Shown here: positions 19,087-27,949 of the stretch, piece after piece
How the letters are laid out: every line of letters begins with the position of its first letter
Numbering within the stretch: the stretch's first letter is position 1
Source of the DNA: Halomonas sp. BDJS001
GTDB lineage: Bacteria > Pseudomonadota > Gammaproteobacteria > Pseudomonadales > Halomonadaceae
NCBI RefSeq assembly: GCF_026104355.1
Contig: NZ_CP110535.1
Location: 1,364,001-1,428,000 of the forward strand
Direction: 5' to 3'
Length of the DNA stretch: 64,000 nt
Notes under the pieces: generated by a model
The model's database searches: none
What the model was told of the DNA's origin: nothing
Seen by the model: only the letters and a program-made list of their open reading frames with translations
Program-made: the position numbers and the translations under genes

Positions 19087-20097
19087 ATGTATAACTTTGC
19101 CCGCTCGATTTTTTTTCGCGTTGATCCAGAAAAATCCCACGGCATAGCGCTAGGCGCATTGGATGCGCTGCATCGCGTGGGCGGCGTAACACGGCTATTT
19201 GGACACCCGGTCAGTGATCCTGTTGAGCTGATGGGGCTGCGTTTTGCCAACCGTGTGGGGTTAGCCGCCGGGTTAGACAAGAACGCTGACCATCTGGATG
19301 CCCTGGGCGCGCTGGGGTTTGGCTTTGTCGAAGTAGGCACCGTCACGCCCAAACCGCAGCCGGGCAACCCCAAGCCCCGGCTGTTTCGCTTAGCGCAGCA
19401 TGAAGCGATCATCAACCGCTTTGGCTTTAACAATAAGGGGGTTGAGCACTTGGTTCAGCAGGTCAAACAGCGCCACTACGGCGGCATTGTGGGCATCAAT
19501 ATCGGTAAAAACCTGACGACGTCGGTAGAGCAGGCGTTGGATGACTACCTGTTGTGTTTAGACGCGGTACACCCTTATGCGGACTATATTGCTGTGAACG
19601 TCTCGTCACCCAATACCCCAGGGCTGCGCAGCCTACAGTTCGGCGAACAGCTGGACGCGCTATTGGGGCCGATTCGAGCACGCGCCACAGAGCTCAATGG
19701 CCAGACGGGCCGCAACGTCCCATTGCTGATTAAGATTGCCCCGGATATGAGCGCTGAAGAAGTAGCCTTAATGGCGGCAAGTATCGAGCGCAACGCCCTT
19801 GATGGCGTGATTGCCACCAATACCACGGTATCCCGTAAGGCCGTGCAGGGCGATCCCCAAGCGGATGAGGTCGGCGGGCTCTCTGGGAAACCGCTCTTCG
19901 AGGCATCCAATCGTGTTATTCGCCAACTGCGTGAGCAGCTCCCCCGGCTTCCGATTATTGGCGTAGGGGGTATCAATAGTGCCGCTGCCGCCCAGGCCAA
20001 AATCGCTGCTGGAGCAGATTTAGTACAGCTCTATTCAGGCTTGATCTACCAAGGTCCAAAGCTGGTAAGGGAGTGCGCCAGGGCGTTAAAGATGTAG
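19087..20097 (+). CDS. pyrD: Dihydroorotate dehydrogenase (quinone), class 2
   Basis: PyrD oxidises dihydroorotate to orotate at the inner face of the membrane and passes electrons to quinone, step four of pyrimidine synthesis. With ATG at 19087 the protein has 336 residues, as in E. coli. An upstream in-frame TTG at 19024 lacks a good ribosome-binding site, while GGAGA stands 9 bases before the ATG. The amphipathic N-terminus MYNFARSIFFRVDPEKSHG is the class 2 membrane anchor. AAGLDKNAD, EVGTVTPKPQPGNPKPRLFR, NVSSPNTPGLR (catalytic Ser) and GVGGI match FMN and substrate sites. Confidence 0.97.
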   Translation: MYNFARSIFFRVDPEKSHGIALGALDALHRVGGVTRLFGHPVSDPVELMGLRFANRVGLAAGLDKNADHLDALGALGFGFVEVGTVTPKPQPGNPKPRLFRLAQHEAIINRFGFNNKGVEHLVQQVKQRHYGGIVGINIGKNLTTSVEQALDDYLLCLDAVHPYADYIAVNVSSPNTPGLRSLQFGEQLDALLGPIRARATELNGQTGRNVPLLIKIAPDMSAEEVALMAASIERNALDGVIATNTTVSRKAVQGDPQADEVGGLSGKPLFEASNRVIRQLREQLPRLPIIGVGGINSAAAAQAKIAAGADLVQLYSGLIYQGPKLVRECARALKM

Positions 20098-20117
20098 CGA
20101 CTGGCGCGCCAGTCGCT
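20096..20117. repeat. Perfect 22-bp palindrome overlapping the pyrD stop
   Basis: Two perfectly complementary 11-base halves (AGCGACTGGCG and its complement) start on the second base of the pyrD stop codon. The centre is GGCGCGCC. It is followed immediately by the rmf-side terminator hairpin, so two cruciform-capable elements stand side by side. Confidence 0.8.
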
Positions 20118-20143
20118 AAAAAGCCCACTTGTATAAGTGGGCT
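20118..20143 (-). terminator. Terminator downstream of rmf
   Basis: Stem AGCCCACTT / AAGTGGGCT with loop GTAT (20122-20143). On the minus strand it is followed by TTTTT, so it ends rmf transcripts; it may also serve pyrD from the other side. Confidence 0.8.
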
Positions 20144-20184
20144 CACTTGAAACCTTTCGTTTAAACGTAAGGAAAAATAAAACG

Positions 20185-20394
20185 TTACGTCATGACCATG
20201 GGGTTTTTATGGATACCGGAGATGCCGGTCATACCATCCCACTGGTCGCCGCGACCTTCACGCCAACCGCTCATCCAGTATTCGCGTAAATTGATATCTT
20301 GACTGGGACAGTCATCACGAGAACGACCTGATACACCCGCTTTGTAGCCGTGGACATAAGCCCGCTGGAAGCGATCACGTTTTTGCCGTTTCAT
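20185..20394 (-). CDS. rmf: Ribosome modulation factor
   Basis: RMF binds 30S subunits in stationary phase and drives 70S dimerisation into inactive 100S ribosomes. The 69-residue basic protein begins MKRQKRDRFQRAYVHGYKAG, then SGRSRDDCPSQD and WMSGWREGRGD, the complete family signature. The C-terminal tail (ISGIHKNPMVMT) is longer than in E. coli, where the protein has 55 residues. AGAGGT precedes the ATG. It is a single gene, convergent with pyrD. Growth-phase control is known for the family but not demonstrable here. Confidence 0.96.
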   Translation of the reverse strand: MKRQKRDRFQRAYVHGYKAGVSGRSRDDCPSQDINLREYWMSGWREGRGDQWDGMTGISGIHKNPMVMT

Positions 20395-20742
20395 TGGCTA
20401 ACCTCTTTTCACAAAAGCCTTTGATAAGAAATAGGATGATGCCGGATTTATTCACAAAACATATTCCACAACATCCATTATTCCGAGAGCTTGCTTCAAG
20501 AGCGAGTCGCCGCATCAACTCAAATGTCTAGCGCTCACGAGCTGAACGAATCGAGCGACGATCTCATTCGTATCATAAGCCGAGTCTTATATCGGCCCTG
20601 ACAGGTAACGCATGCGTTTTTCAGTAGCTACTCTCTTATTGTTAGACCATGATGGTGTCATCTGTCGACTATCAATTTGTCATAAAACGTAAACTCATTT
20701 GCTATATATAGGAATTCCGCGCCTTTACGCGCCGTTATTATC
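20395..20742. other. Gene-free stretch between rmf and rlmKL
   Basis: This 348-base divergent gap holds the rmf promoter region (AT-rich next to rmf) and the rlmKL leader. A possible -35 TTGTCA is at 20677 and TATATA is at 20703, but the 20-base spacing is poor. I see no RNA gene, repeat or small coding frame that I can support. Confidence 0.5.
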
Positions 20743-22980
20743 ATGACCGAGTCGAATCAAAACGCCCCCATGAGTCTGCTAGCCACTTGCCCGAAAGGCA
20801 TTGAAGGGTTGCTCCACGATGAGCTAGTGGCATTGGGCGCCACGCCAGGTAAAACCACTGTAGCGGGCGTCTATTTCACTGCCAGCCAAGCTATCGCTTA
20901 TCGTGTTTGCCTGTGGTCTCGGTTAGCTAACCGGGTCATTTTGACCCTGGTACGCGAATCGATGATCGACACAGCCGATCAGGTGCGCGATGCAGTTGCT
21001 CGCATTGCCTGGACTCAACACTTGGCGCCCGGCAATACGCTGGCAGTCGATTTTCACGGCCGCAGCGAACAGATTCGCCACACCCGCTTTGGTGCACAAA
21101 CCGTTAAGGACGGTGTGGTCGATGCACTCCAAATGGCCGGGCAAGAACGCCCCAACGTTGATACCAAAACGCCGCATTTGCGTATCTACGCCCACTTGCA
21201 CCGTATGAACTTAACTATTGGGCTGGATCTCTCTGGTGAGAGTCTGCACCGCCGCGGCTACCGCCGGGATGTAGGCCATGCGCCGCTTAAAGAGAATCTG
21301 GCGGCGGCACTGCTGGTGCGCGCAGGCTGGCCCGAGCGCCTCAAAGCCGGTGAACCGTTGATTGATCCGCTTTGTGGTGCAGGCACGCTACTGATCGAAG
21401 CCGCCATGATGGCCGCTGACCAAGCGCCAAACCTGAACCGCGATCGGTTCGGCTTCCACGGCTGGGCAGGGCATGATGACGAAGCGTGGCGGGAGCAGAA
21501 ACGCGAAGCCGAAGCGCGTGCGTCGATTGGCCGCAAGCGCTGCAAAGCCCAGCTATTAGGCTTCGACCAGAGCCCGGCGGCGCTCAATGCGGCGAAAGCC
21601 AATGCCATGCGGGCGGGCATCCCGGCATTGATTACTCTGCATGGGCAGAGCCTTGCCCAGCTTACCCGCCCCGAAAGCCTCACCGCCGAACGTGGCCTGC
21701 TGATCACCAATCCTCCTTACGGCGAGCGCCTGGGCGAGCTGCCTGAACTGGTGCGTCTCTACGCCCAGCTGGGTGAGAAAGCCAAAGCGCTATTCCCTGG
21801 CTGGACACTGGCGGTGTTTACCGGCAACCCTGACCTCGGCCACCGACTGGCTATGCGCGCGCATAAACAGTACGCGCTCAAAAACGGTGCCTTGGAGGCC
21901 AAACTCCTGCTTATGGAGGTTGGCGGTGCCGAGCATTCGCCTGCGGCTAGCGACGTAGCACCTGCACCACCTGAGATCGGGGCAGAAGCCGCGCCCAGCG
22001 AGGCGGCTAGCGAAGAGCAGGCTGCTCATAAAAACCAAGACAATGCCCAAATGTTTGCCAATCGGCTGATCAAAAATCAGAAGCGGCTGAAAAAGTGGCT
22101 CAAGCAGAGCGGTGAAACCAGCTATCGTGTCTATGACGCCGATATGCCTGAGTATGCTCTGGCGGTGGATCGCTACGGTGATCGCGTGCATGTGCAGGAG
22201 TATGTGGCACCCAGTTCGGTCAATCCGGCTCAGGCGCAAAAGCGCTTATACGATGCACTGGAGGTGATGCCCGAGGCGCTCAATGTTGACGCCAGCAAGA
22301 TCTATATCAAACGCCGCGAGCGCCAAACCGGTAGCGCCCAGTATCAAAAGCGTGCCGCTAGTGGCGAGCGTTTTGAGGTGCAGGAGGGTAAGGCACGGCT
22401 TTGGGTCAATCTGCGTGATTACCTGGACACTGGGCTGTTTCTTGACCACCGCCCGGTACGGCGGATGCTGGGCGAAATGGCCCCCGGCAAGCGCTTTTTG
22501 AACCTGTTCTGCTACACCGCTACGGCAACGGTGCAGGCGGCGTTAGGCGGCGCTAGCGACAGCGTCAGCGTAGACATGTCCAATACCTACCTGGAGTGGG
22601 CGAAAGATAACTTTGCGCTCAATAAGCTGGATACCCGCCTGCATCGTGTGGTGCGGGACGACTGTTTCCGCTGGCTGGAGACCGCTAACGCCGAGTTCGA
22701 TTTGATCTTCATGGATCCACCGACGTTCTCAAACTCCAAGAAAATGCGCGACACCCTCGACGTACAGCGTGATCATCCGCGGCTTGTGGAGCTGGCGATG
22801 GCGCGTTTGGCGCCCGGAGGCACGTTAGTGTTTTCTAATAACCAACGGCGCTTTAAACTGGATGAAACACTCAGCGAGCGCTACGTTGTTGAGGATATCA
22901 CCGGGCGCAGTTTCGACCCCGATTTCCAGCGGCGCACGAACCTGCACCATGTGTTTTTACTTCGTCATAAGGCGCCATAA
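20743..22980 (+). CDS. rlmL: Bifunctional 23S rRNA (guanine) methyltransferase RlmKL
   Basis: This two-headed enzyme makes m2G2445 (RlmL half) and m7G2069 (RlmK half) in 23S rRNA. The 745-residue protein has an N-terminal THUMP region. The RlmL methyltransferase shows DPLCGAGTLLIEAAMMA near 208 and the catalytic ITNPPYGERLGE. After an Ala/Glu-rich linker (about residues 400-430) the RlmK half has FLDHRPVRRML, FLNLFCYTATATVQAALGGA and LIFMDPPTFSNSKKM. The length compares with 702 in E. coli, the excess lying in the linker. A glutaredoxin-like gene starts 12 bases after the stop, suggesting co-transcription. Confidence 0.96.
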   Translation: MTESNQNAPMSLLATCPKGIEGLLHDELVALGATPGKTTVAGVYFTASQAIAYRVCLWSRLANRVILTLVRESMIDTADQVRDAVARIAWTQHLAPGNTLAVDFHGRSEQIRHTRFGAQTVKDGVVDALQMAGQERPNVDTKTPHLRIYAHLHRMNLTIGLDLSGESLHRRGYRRDVGHAPLKENLAAALLVRAGWPERLKAGEPLIDPLCGAGTLLIEAAMMAADQAPNLNRDRFGFHGWAGHDDEAWREQKREAEARASIGRKRCKAQLLGFDQSPAALNAAKANAMRAGIPALITLHGQSLAQLTRPESLTAERGLLITNPPYGERLGELPELVRLYAQLGEKAKALFPGWTLAVFTGNPDLGHRLAMRAHKQYALKNGALEAKLLLMEVGGAEHSPAASDVAPAPPEIGAEAAPSEAASEEQAAHKNQDNAQMFANRLIKNQKRLKKWLKQSGETSYRVYDADMPEYALAVDRYGDRVHVQEYVAPSSVNPAQAQKRLYDALEVMPEALNVDASKIYIKRRERQTGSAQYQKRAASGERFEVQEGKARLWVNLRDYLDTGLFLDHRPVRRMLGEMAPGKRFLNLFCYTATATVQAALGGASDSVSVDMSNTYLEWAKDNFALNKLDTRLHRVVRDDCFRWLETANAEFDLIFMDPPTFSNSKKMRDTLDVQRDHPRLVELAMARLAPGGTLVFSNNQRRFKLDETLSERYVVEDITGRSFDPDFQRRTNLHHVFLLRHKAP

Positions 22981-22992
22981 GAGAGCTCTTGC

Positions 22993-23328
22993 ATGATTCA
23001 GCTATCGCTTTATACAACGATGGGCTGCCACCTGTGCAGCCAATTAGAAGCGCTGGTGACCGCACTGACGAATCAAAAAGTGTGGCTGCACCATATCGAG
23101 ATTAGTGACGACGAGGCGCTGGTTGAACGCTACGGTGTGCGGATACCGGTGATCGTGGATAGTGAAGGCAATGAGCTGGATTGTGGCTTTGAGTTGGAGC
23201 GTTTAAGCGCCTGGTTGCGCGAGCGCGGCTGGCTGGATGAAGCGGCACTGGCAGGGTTGACTGCGCTACCTGATACTACACCGCCTAAAGGCGCCCATAA
23301 GCGCGATGGGCGACGTTTTCTGGGTTGA
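22993..23328 (+). CDS. Glutaredoxin-family (DUF836-like) thiol protein
   Basis: This 111-residue protein has a thioredoxin-type start, QLSLYTTMGCHLCSQLEALV, with a CHLC redox pair at residues 13 and 16. RIPVIVDSEGNELDCGFELE gives the cis-proline region (IPV) and a third cysteine. It matches the short glutaredoxin-like family often found beside rRNA methyltransferase genes. The substrate is unknown. It starts 12 bases after rlmKL and a GAG element precedes the ATG. The C-terminal 25 residues (TTPPKGAHKRDGRRFLG) are an unusual basic tail. Confidence 0.85.
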   Translation: MIQLSLYTTMGCHLCSQLEALVTALTNQKVWLHHIEISDDEALVERYGVRIPVIVDSEGNELDCGFELERLSAWLRERGWLDEAALAGLTALPDTTPPKGAHKRDGRRFLG

Positions 23329-23349
23329 AAATCGGGGCGAGTGGGGCGG

Positions 23350-23630
23350 CTAAAGTACATCCAGTAGTGAGAGCTGGCGCATGGCTTCCTGGCCTTCTGG
23401 CGTATGGTCGGCCACTTCCAGCACCTTGCGAAAACCCGTGAGGACTGGATAGTGGCCTCGTCCTCCAGCCACATATGGGCTTGATCCAGCGTATCGGCTA
23501 GCTGATGTTTCAGGCCCCCAAACTGGGTGCCGATTTGGCCCCAGGCGCGGCTGAAAATCCAGTCACCAAACATGTCCTGGTGAATATGGACCAACACATA
23601 GTCATGGTTGGTTTCCCAGCGTACGATCAC
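23350..23630 (-). pseudogene. Small WGR-like protein, broken by a 1-base frameshift
   Basis: The first 60 codons give VRWETNHDYVLVHIHQDMFG, then DWIFSRAWGQIGTQFGGLKH, the pattern of stand-alone WGR domains (Trp-Gly-Arg-type, here WGQ) of unknown role. The frame then changes. Adding one base in the GGCC run near 23455 continues it as HYPVLTGFRKVLEVADHTPE, then GQEAMRQLSLLDVL and a stop at 23350-23352, for about 93 residues. Without repair the frame runs on into the glutaredoxin-like gene on the other strand, ending near 23130, which is not credible. A sequencing indel or a recent mutation explains it. Confidence 0.7.
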
Positions 23631-23728
23631 AACACTCTCCTTACTTAGCCTTTAAAAGATAGCCTTTAAACACGCCTGCCCATCAAGCCGTCGCGGGCGT
23701 ATTGTAAAGCCCGGATACCAAAACGCCT

Positions 23729-24898
23729 ATGAAACTTGTCGTCGACGCCAATATCCCCGCTGCCGAACGCTGTTTCGGCCATTTCGGTTCGCTCACCCGT
23801 GTGCCGGGGCGGGAGATAAATGCCGCGCATCTGCAGCATGCTGATGCGCTTATCGTGCGTTCGATTACCCAGGTCAACGATAAACTGCTTGCCGATAGCT
23901 CCGTGCGCTTTGTTGGTACTTGCACCATCGGCACGGATCATATCGATCAGGCAGCGCTCACTCAGCGTGATATCGCCTTCGCCAGTGCGCCAGGCTGCAA
24001 CGCCGAAGCGGTGGTGGACTATGTGCTGGGCAGCTTGCTCACGCTGGCGGAGCGGGATGGCTGGTCGCTTAGCGAGCGTAGCGTGGGGATTGTGGGGGCG
24101 GGCAATGTAGGCAGCCGACTCCAGGCGCGATTAACCGCCATGGGCGTGGCAACGCTGATCTGTGACCCGCCCCGGGAAGCTATAGAGCGTGCAGAAGAGG
24201 CGCCTGAAGAGGGCTTTCACTCCTTAGACACCCTGATCGAGCGCTGCGACGTGCTCTGCTTGCATACACCTCTAACCCGTGAAGGCCCCCACGCGACGTA
24301 CCAGCTCCTGAATGCACAGCGCATCGAGGAACTGGCCCCCGGCAGCGTGCTGTTAAATGCCGGGCGGGGCGACTGTGTGGACGGCCTGGCCCTGCGCAGC
24401 CGCCTCGCAGGAAAGGGTGACATCAGTGTGATACTGGATGTGTGGGAAGAGGAGCCCGGGATCGACGCAGGCTTGCGTGATCTGGTCTCTTTGGCCACGC
24501 CCCATATCGCTGGGCATAGCCTGGACGGCAAGCTACGCGGCACCTGGATGATTCAGCAGGCGCTGGCCCGCCACTGGAACCAGTCCAGCGAGTTGACGTT
24601 TGCTGATATTTGCCCACCACCCGCCCTCGCGTCGCTGCATTTGCAGCACGCACTCCCCCCAGAAGACGCCCTGCGGCTCTGTATGCGAGCGGTGTATGAC
24701 GTGCGCCGCGACCACGATGCGCTACAGCGTCAAACACAGCATCACGGCATGCGCAAAGGCTTTGATGACTGCCGTGCTAACTATCCGCTACGGCGTGAAT
24801 TTGCCACCCTCAGCGTGCGGCTATCAGGGGAAGCGGTAGCGCTAGAGGGCATGCTGCGTGGGGCTGGGTTTGGTGTGGTGGTGGAAAATAAAGGTTAG
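23729..24898 (+). CDS. pdxB: Erythronate-4-phosphate dehydrogenase
   Basis: PdxB oxidises 4-phosphoerythronate, the second step of the DXP-dependent pyridoxal phosphate pathway. The 389-residue D-2-hydroxyacid dehydrogenase has VDANIPAAERCFG at the start, RSITQVNDKLL, VGTCTIGTDHID, the NAD fold VGIVGAGNVGSRLQARL and LLNAGRGDCVDG. The catalytic histidine lies in ATPHIAGHSLDGKLRGT, which is specific to PdxB. A C-terminal dimerisation domain follows (DVRRDHDALQ). The length is as expected (378 in E. coli). It stands alone on the plus strand. Confidence 0.96.
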   Translation: MKLVVDANIPAAERCFGHFGSLTRVPGREINAAHLQHADALIVRSITQVNDKLLADSSVRFVGTCTIGTDHIDQAALTQRDIAFASAPGCNAEAVVDYVLGSLLTLAERDGWSLSERSVGIVGAGNVGSRLQARLTAMGVATLICDPPREAIERAEEAPEEGFHSLDTLIERCDVLCLHTPLTREGPHATYQLLNAQRIEELAPGSVLLNAGRGDCVDGLALRSRLAGKGDISVILDVWEEEPGIDAGLRDLVSLATPHIAGHSLDGKLRGTWMIQQALARHWNQSSELTFADICPPPALASLHLQHALPPEDALRLCMRAVYDVRRDHDALQRQTQHHGMRKGFDDCRANYPLRREFATLSVRLSGEAVALEGMLRGAGFGVVVENKG

Positions 24899-25002
24899 TT
24901 ATTAAGTGTTTGCAGGCAGGAAGAAATGGTTGCTAGAGTCGTTTTGACGTTTTGGTGTTCTGACGCTATAGTGCTAAAATGTCATGAAATTTGGAAAACA
25001 CC

Positions 25003-25236
25003 ATGAGTGAGATATCGAAGCGTTCTACGGTCTATTTTGACCCTCAGCTACACGCTGCGCTGCGGTTGAAGGCAGCGCATACCCACCGTTCCCTATCTGA
25101 TATCGTCAATGACGCTGTTCGGGCTGCGCTGGCTGAGGATCAAGAAGATTTAGCCGCGTTTGAGGAGCGGATATCCGAGCCAACAATGAGCTACGAGGCG
25201 CTGCTGGACGATTTGAAGGCCCATGGCAAAATATAA
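25003..25236 (+). CDS. Antitoxin, CopG/RelB-like ribbon-helix-helix protein
   Basis: From ATG at 25003 the 77-residue protein reads SKRSTVYFDPQLHAALRLKA followed by SLSDIVNDAVRAAL. This is a ribbon-helix-helix DNA-binding fold in which YFDPQLH forms the strand. An acidic C-terminal tail would wrap the toxin. A TTG at 24991 is in frame, but GGAAAA sits correctly for the ATG. It overlaps the toxin gene by 14 bases, the normal layout of translationally coupled modules. It probably represses its own promoter with the toxin (family knowledge). Confidence 0.88.
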   Translation: MSEISKRSTVYFDPQLHAALRLKAAHTHRSLSDIVNDAVRAALAEDQEDLAAFEERISEPTMSYEALLDDLKAHGKI

Positions 25237-25486
25237 GCTTGTCTTCAAGAAATCTGTCTCCAAAGATTTCCGGGCAATTCCAAACAAAGATGTGTCCCGG
25301 ATTCTTCAGCGCATAGAGGAGCTGCAAGAAAACCCCCGTCCTATCGGTAGTGAAAAGCTTTCAGGACAAGAGCGTTATCGTATACGCCAGGGTGCCTATA
25401 GAATTATATATGAAGTGGCAGATGAGCTTCTTATCGTGACTGTCGTAAAAGTTGGGCACCGAAAGCATGACTACAAACGCAGCTAA
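25223..25486 (+). CDS. Toxin of the RelE/ParE superfamily
   Basis: The 87-residue basic protein begins KYKLVFKKSVSKDFRAIPNK and continues PRPIGSEKLSGQERYRIRQG, then YRIIYEVADELLIVTVVKVG and HRKHDYK. This is the RelE fold with the C-terminal arginine/histidine/tyrosine residues seen in ribosome-dependent mRNA interferases. The start overlaps the antitoxin by 14 bases. RelE-like mRNA cleavage is more likely than ParE-like gyrase poisoning because of the retained HRKxDYK tail, but this is inference. Confidence 0.9.
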   Translation: MAKYKLVFKKSVSKDFRAIPNKDVSRILQRIEELQENPRPIGSEKLSGQERYRIRQGAYRIIYEVADELLIVTVVKVGHRKHDYKRS

Positions 25487-25514
25487 CGCTTCGGATGTCA
25501 AACTCAATAAAGAA

Positions 25515-25538
25515 TAAGGCCCGCAGATGCGGGCCTTA
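25515..25538. terminator. Bidirectional hairpin between the toxin gene and htpX
   Basis: Perfect 10-bp stem TAAGGCCCGC / GCGGGCCTTA (25515-25524 with 25529-25538). T-rich sequence follows on the minus side (TTCTTTATT). It would separate convergent relE and htpX transcripts. Confidence 0.65.
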
Positions 25539-25561
25539 AATGTATGTAGTTACTGAAAAAC

Positions 25562-26467
25562 TTACTGACGATAAGCGGCTTCTTTTAGTGCGCGAATACG
25601 CTCATCCAGCGGCGGATGGCTGGCAAACATTTTCTCCACCAGCGAGCGCGTTTGGCCTTTGGTGATGGCCATGGCGCGCAGCGTATCGGGCATTTGATCG
25701 GGCATTTCGGTCTCGGTTTTCAGGCGCGCCAGGGCACTCACCATGGCGTTGGTGCCCGCTAAGCGCGCACCTGCTTCGTCTGCGCGGTACTCGCGGTAGC
25801 GTGAAAACCAGGCAACGATTGCCGAGGCCAAAAGCCCAAACACAATCTCCGCGACCATGACCACCGCGAAGTAGCCCATAAAACCCAGGCCACCGCCGCC
25901 TTCACTGCGGCTGCGTAGGAAGTTATCCACTAGGTGCGCCACTACCCGGGCAAAGAACATCACAAAGGTGTTCACCACGCCCTGAATAAGTGCCAGGGTA
26001 ACCATATCGCCGTTAGCGACGTGACCAATTTCGTGAGCCAGTACCGCACGGACTTCCTCCGGGCGCATACGGTTAAGTAGACCTGCCGAAACGGCTACCA
26101 GGGCATCATCCTTGTTCCAACCGGTGGCAAAGGCGTTGGACTGCTGAGCCGGAAAAATGCCCACTTCCGGGGTTTTGATACCCGCCTCCCGAGAGAGCTC
26201 AGCGACCGTGTCCAGCAGCCACTTTTCGGTGGAGTTGGAGGGCGTCTCAATAATCACCGTGCCGGTACTGCGCTTAGCCATCCATTTGGAGATAAACAGC
26301 GAGACGATGGAGCCCGCCATGCCGAAGATAAAGCAGAAGATCAGTAGGCTGGTGAAGTTGATGCCCTGGCCGCGCAGGTAGCCTTCAACCCCTAGCAGGC
26401 GCAGGGTAATGCTGGCCACCAGCAAGACCGCTATATTGGTGCCTAAAAACAGCAGAATTCGCATCAT
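25562..26467 (-). CDS. htpX: Membrane protease HtpX
   Basis: HtpX is an inner-membrane zinc metalloprotease that degrades misfolded membrane proteins together with FtsH. The 301-residue protein has two N-terminal membrane segments (about residues 3-22 and 38-60). The zinc motif HEIGH is at 145-149 with the third ligand in REYRADE. Two more hydrophobic segments lie between about 160 and 215. GAGLAGTNAM-like and [14 protein letters not shown] sequences close the family match. It starts at ATG 26467 with GGGGAGAA upstream. It converges on the toxin-antitoxin pair. Confidence 0.96.
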   Translation of the reverse strand: MMRILLFLGTNIAVLLVASITLRLLGVEGYLRGQGINFTSLLIFCFIFGMAGSIVSLFISKWMAKRSTGTVIIETPSNSTEKWLLDTVAELSREAGIKTPEVGIFPAQQSNAFATGWNKDDALVAVSAGLLNRMRPEEVRAVLAHEIGHVANGDMVTLALIQGVVNTFVMFFARVVAHLVDNFLRSRSEGGGGLGFMGYFAVVMVAEIVFGLLASAIVAWFSRYREYRADEAGARLAGTNAMVSALARLKTETEMPDQMPDTLRAMAITKGQTRSLVEKMFASHPPLDERIRALKEAAYRQ

Positions 26468-26596
26468 GGTGCAGGTTCTCCCCTAAGGTTCATCGAAGCA
26501 TTACTAGATTAAAGGCTTAGATACGTACTGTTCATGGCAGTTTCAAGTCATAGCCGTGGCAATGGGATGTTTTAGTTGCCAGAGCTATGATAAGCG

Positions 26597-27844
26597 CTAC
26601 TGCCGGTAGCGCGACAAGAAATTGGCAAAGCGATCAAGTGCATCGCCTAATTGGTCGGCCCAGGGCAGCGTTACGATGCGCACATGATCTGGCTCTGGCC
26701 AGTTAAAGGCCGTACCCTGCACCAGCAGTATTTTTTCCTGCAGGAGTAGATCCAGCACCATCTGCTGGTCGTCTTTAATATTGAACACTTTAGGGTCGAG
26801 ACGCGGAAACGCGTAGAGCGCGCCTTTGGGTTTTACGCAGGAGACACCGGGGATCGCATTCAACTTTTCCACGGTAATATCTCGCTGGGCCAACAGCCGC
26901 CCGCCGGGCAGGATCAGATCATTGATCGACTGATAGCCCCCCAGCGCGGTTTGAATCGCGTGCTGGGCGGGTACGTTGGCACACAGGCGCATGGAGGCGA
27001 GCATATTCAGGCCCTGGATATAGTCCTGAGCGTTGAGCTTGGCCAAGGTACCGGAGATTATCATCCAGCCTGAGCGGAACCCGGCACAACGATAGCTTTT
27101 GGAGAGGCCGTTCATGGTGATAACCAGCTGGTCATCGTCCGCCAGGGCGCCCGTGGCGGTATGCTCAACCCCGTCATACAAAATCTTGTCGTAGATTTCG
27201 TCAGAGAACACCACCAGGTTGTGCTGCTTGGCGATCGCCAACACCTCTTTCACTACGGTAGGCGGATACACCGCGCCGGTAGGGTTATTGGGGTTAATCA
27301 GTACAATGGCGCGAGTGTGGCTGGTGATCTTGGCACGAATATCCGCCATGTCGGGCGTCCAGTCCGCCTGTTCGTCGCATAGGTAGTGCACCGCGTGACC
27401 ACCGGAAAGGTGGGCTGCGGCGGTCCAGAGTGGGTAGTCTGGCGCCGGAATCAGCACTTCATCGCCGTCGTTGAGCAACGCCTGCATGGCCATGACAATC
27501 AGTTCAGAGACGCCGTTGCCGATGAAGATATCTTCTATACCTACGCCGGGAATCTGTTTGCGTTGGCACTCCTGCATGATCGCTTTACGGGCAGAGTAGA
27601 GGCCCTTGGAGTCGCAGTAGCCCTGGGCGGTGGGCAGATTACGCATCACATCCTGGAGAATCTCTTCCGGCGCCTCAAAACCAAAGGGTGCAGGGTTGCC
27701 AATGTTTAGCTTGAGGATTCGCTGACCTTCCTCTTCCAGGCGCTTGGCGTGGTCGAGTACCGGGCCGCGAATGTCGTAGCAGACATTGTGCAGCTTATGA
27801 GATTTCTTCAGCGGTTGTGATTCGTGCGACTGCGGGGTATCCAT
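26597..27844 (-). CDS. alaA: Glutamate-pyruvate aminotransferase AlaA
   Basis: AlaA makes alanine from pyruvate and glutamate using PLP. The 415-residue class I aminotransferase has NIGNPAPFGFEAPEEIL, QGYCDSKGLYSARKAI, INPNNPTGAVYP and SDEIYDKILYDG. The PLP lysine lies in NGLSKSYRCAGFRSGWM, and the C-terminus has FNWPEPDHVRIVTLP. These match YfbQ/AlaA closely. A TTG at 27859 would add five residues; neither start has a clear ribosome-binding site, so ATG at 27844 is preferred. The GTPase gene upstream on the same strand ends 105 bases before. Confidence 0.94.
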   Translation of the reverse strand: MDTPQSHESQPLKKSHKLHNVCYDIRGPVLDHAKRLEEEGQRILKLNIGNPAPFGFEAPEEILQDVMRNLPTAQGYCDSKGLYSARKAIMQECQRKQIPGVGIEDIFIGNGVSELIVMAMQALLNDGDEVLIPAPDYPLWTAAAHLSGGHAVHYLCDEQADWTPDMADIRAKITSHTRAIVLINPNNPTGAVYPPTVVKEVLAIAKQHNLVVFSDEIYDKILYDGVEHTATGALADDDQLVITMNGLSKSYRCAGFRSGWMIISGTLAKLNAQDYIQGLNMLASMRLCANVPAQHAIQTALGGYQSINDLILPGGRLLAQRDITVEKLNAIPGVSCVKPKGALYAFPRLDPKVFNIKDDQQMVLDLLLQEKILLVQGTAFNWPEPDHVRIVTLPWADQLGDALDRFANFLSRYRQ

Positions 27845-27949
27845 GAGGTGTCTGTCCAAAAGTAGCTAGAGGCCCAAAAGTGTCCAAAAAGCATGAGTGT
27901 CTAAAAACAGCGCCTACAAGCCATCGTCGGCTATAGAGCTATTGGGTCA

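Noticed and set aside
20677..20708. Sigma-70 promoter for rlmKL (TTGTCA and TATATA)
   Set aside because: The 20-base spacing is outside the normal range, so it is only mentioned in the gap description.
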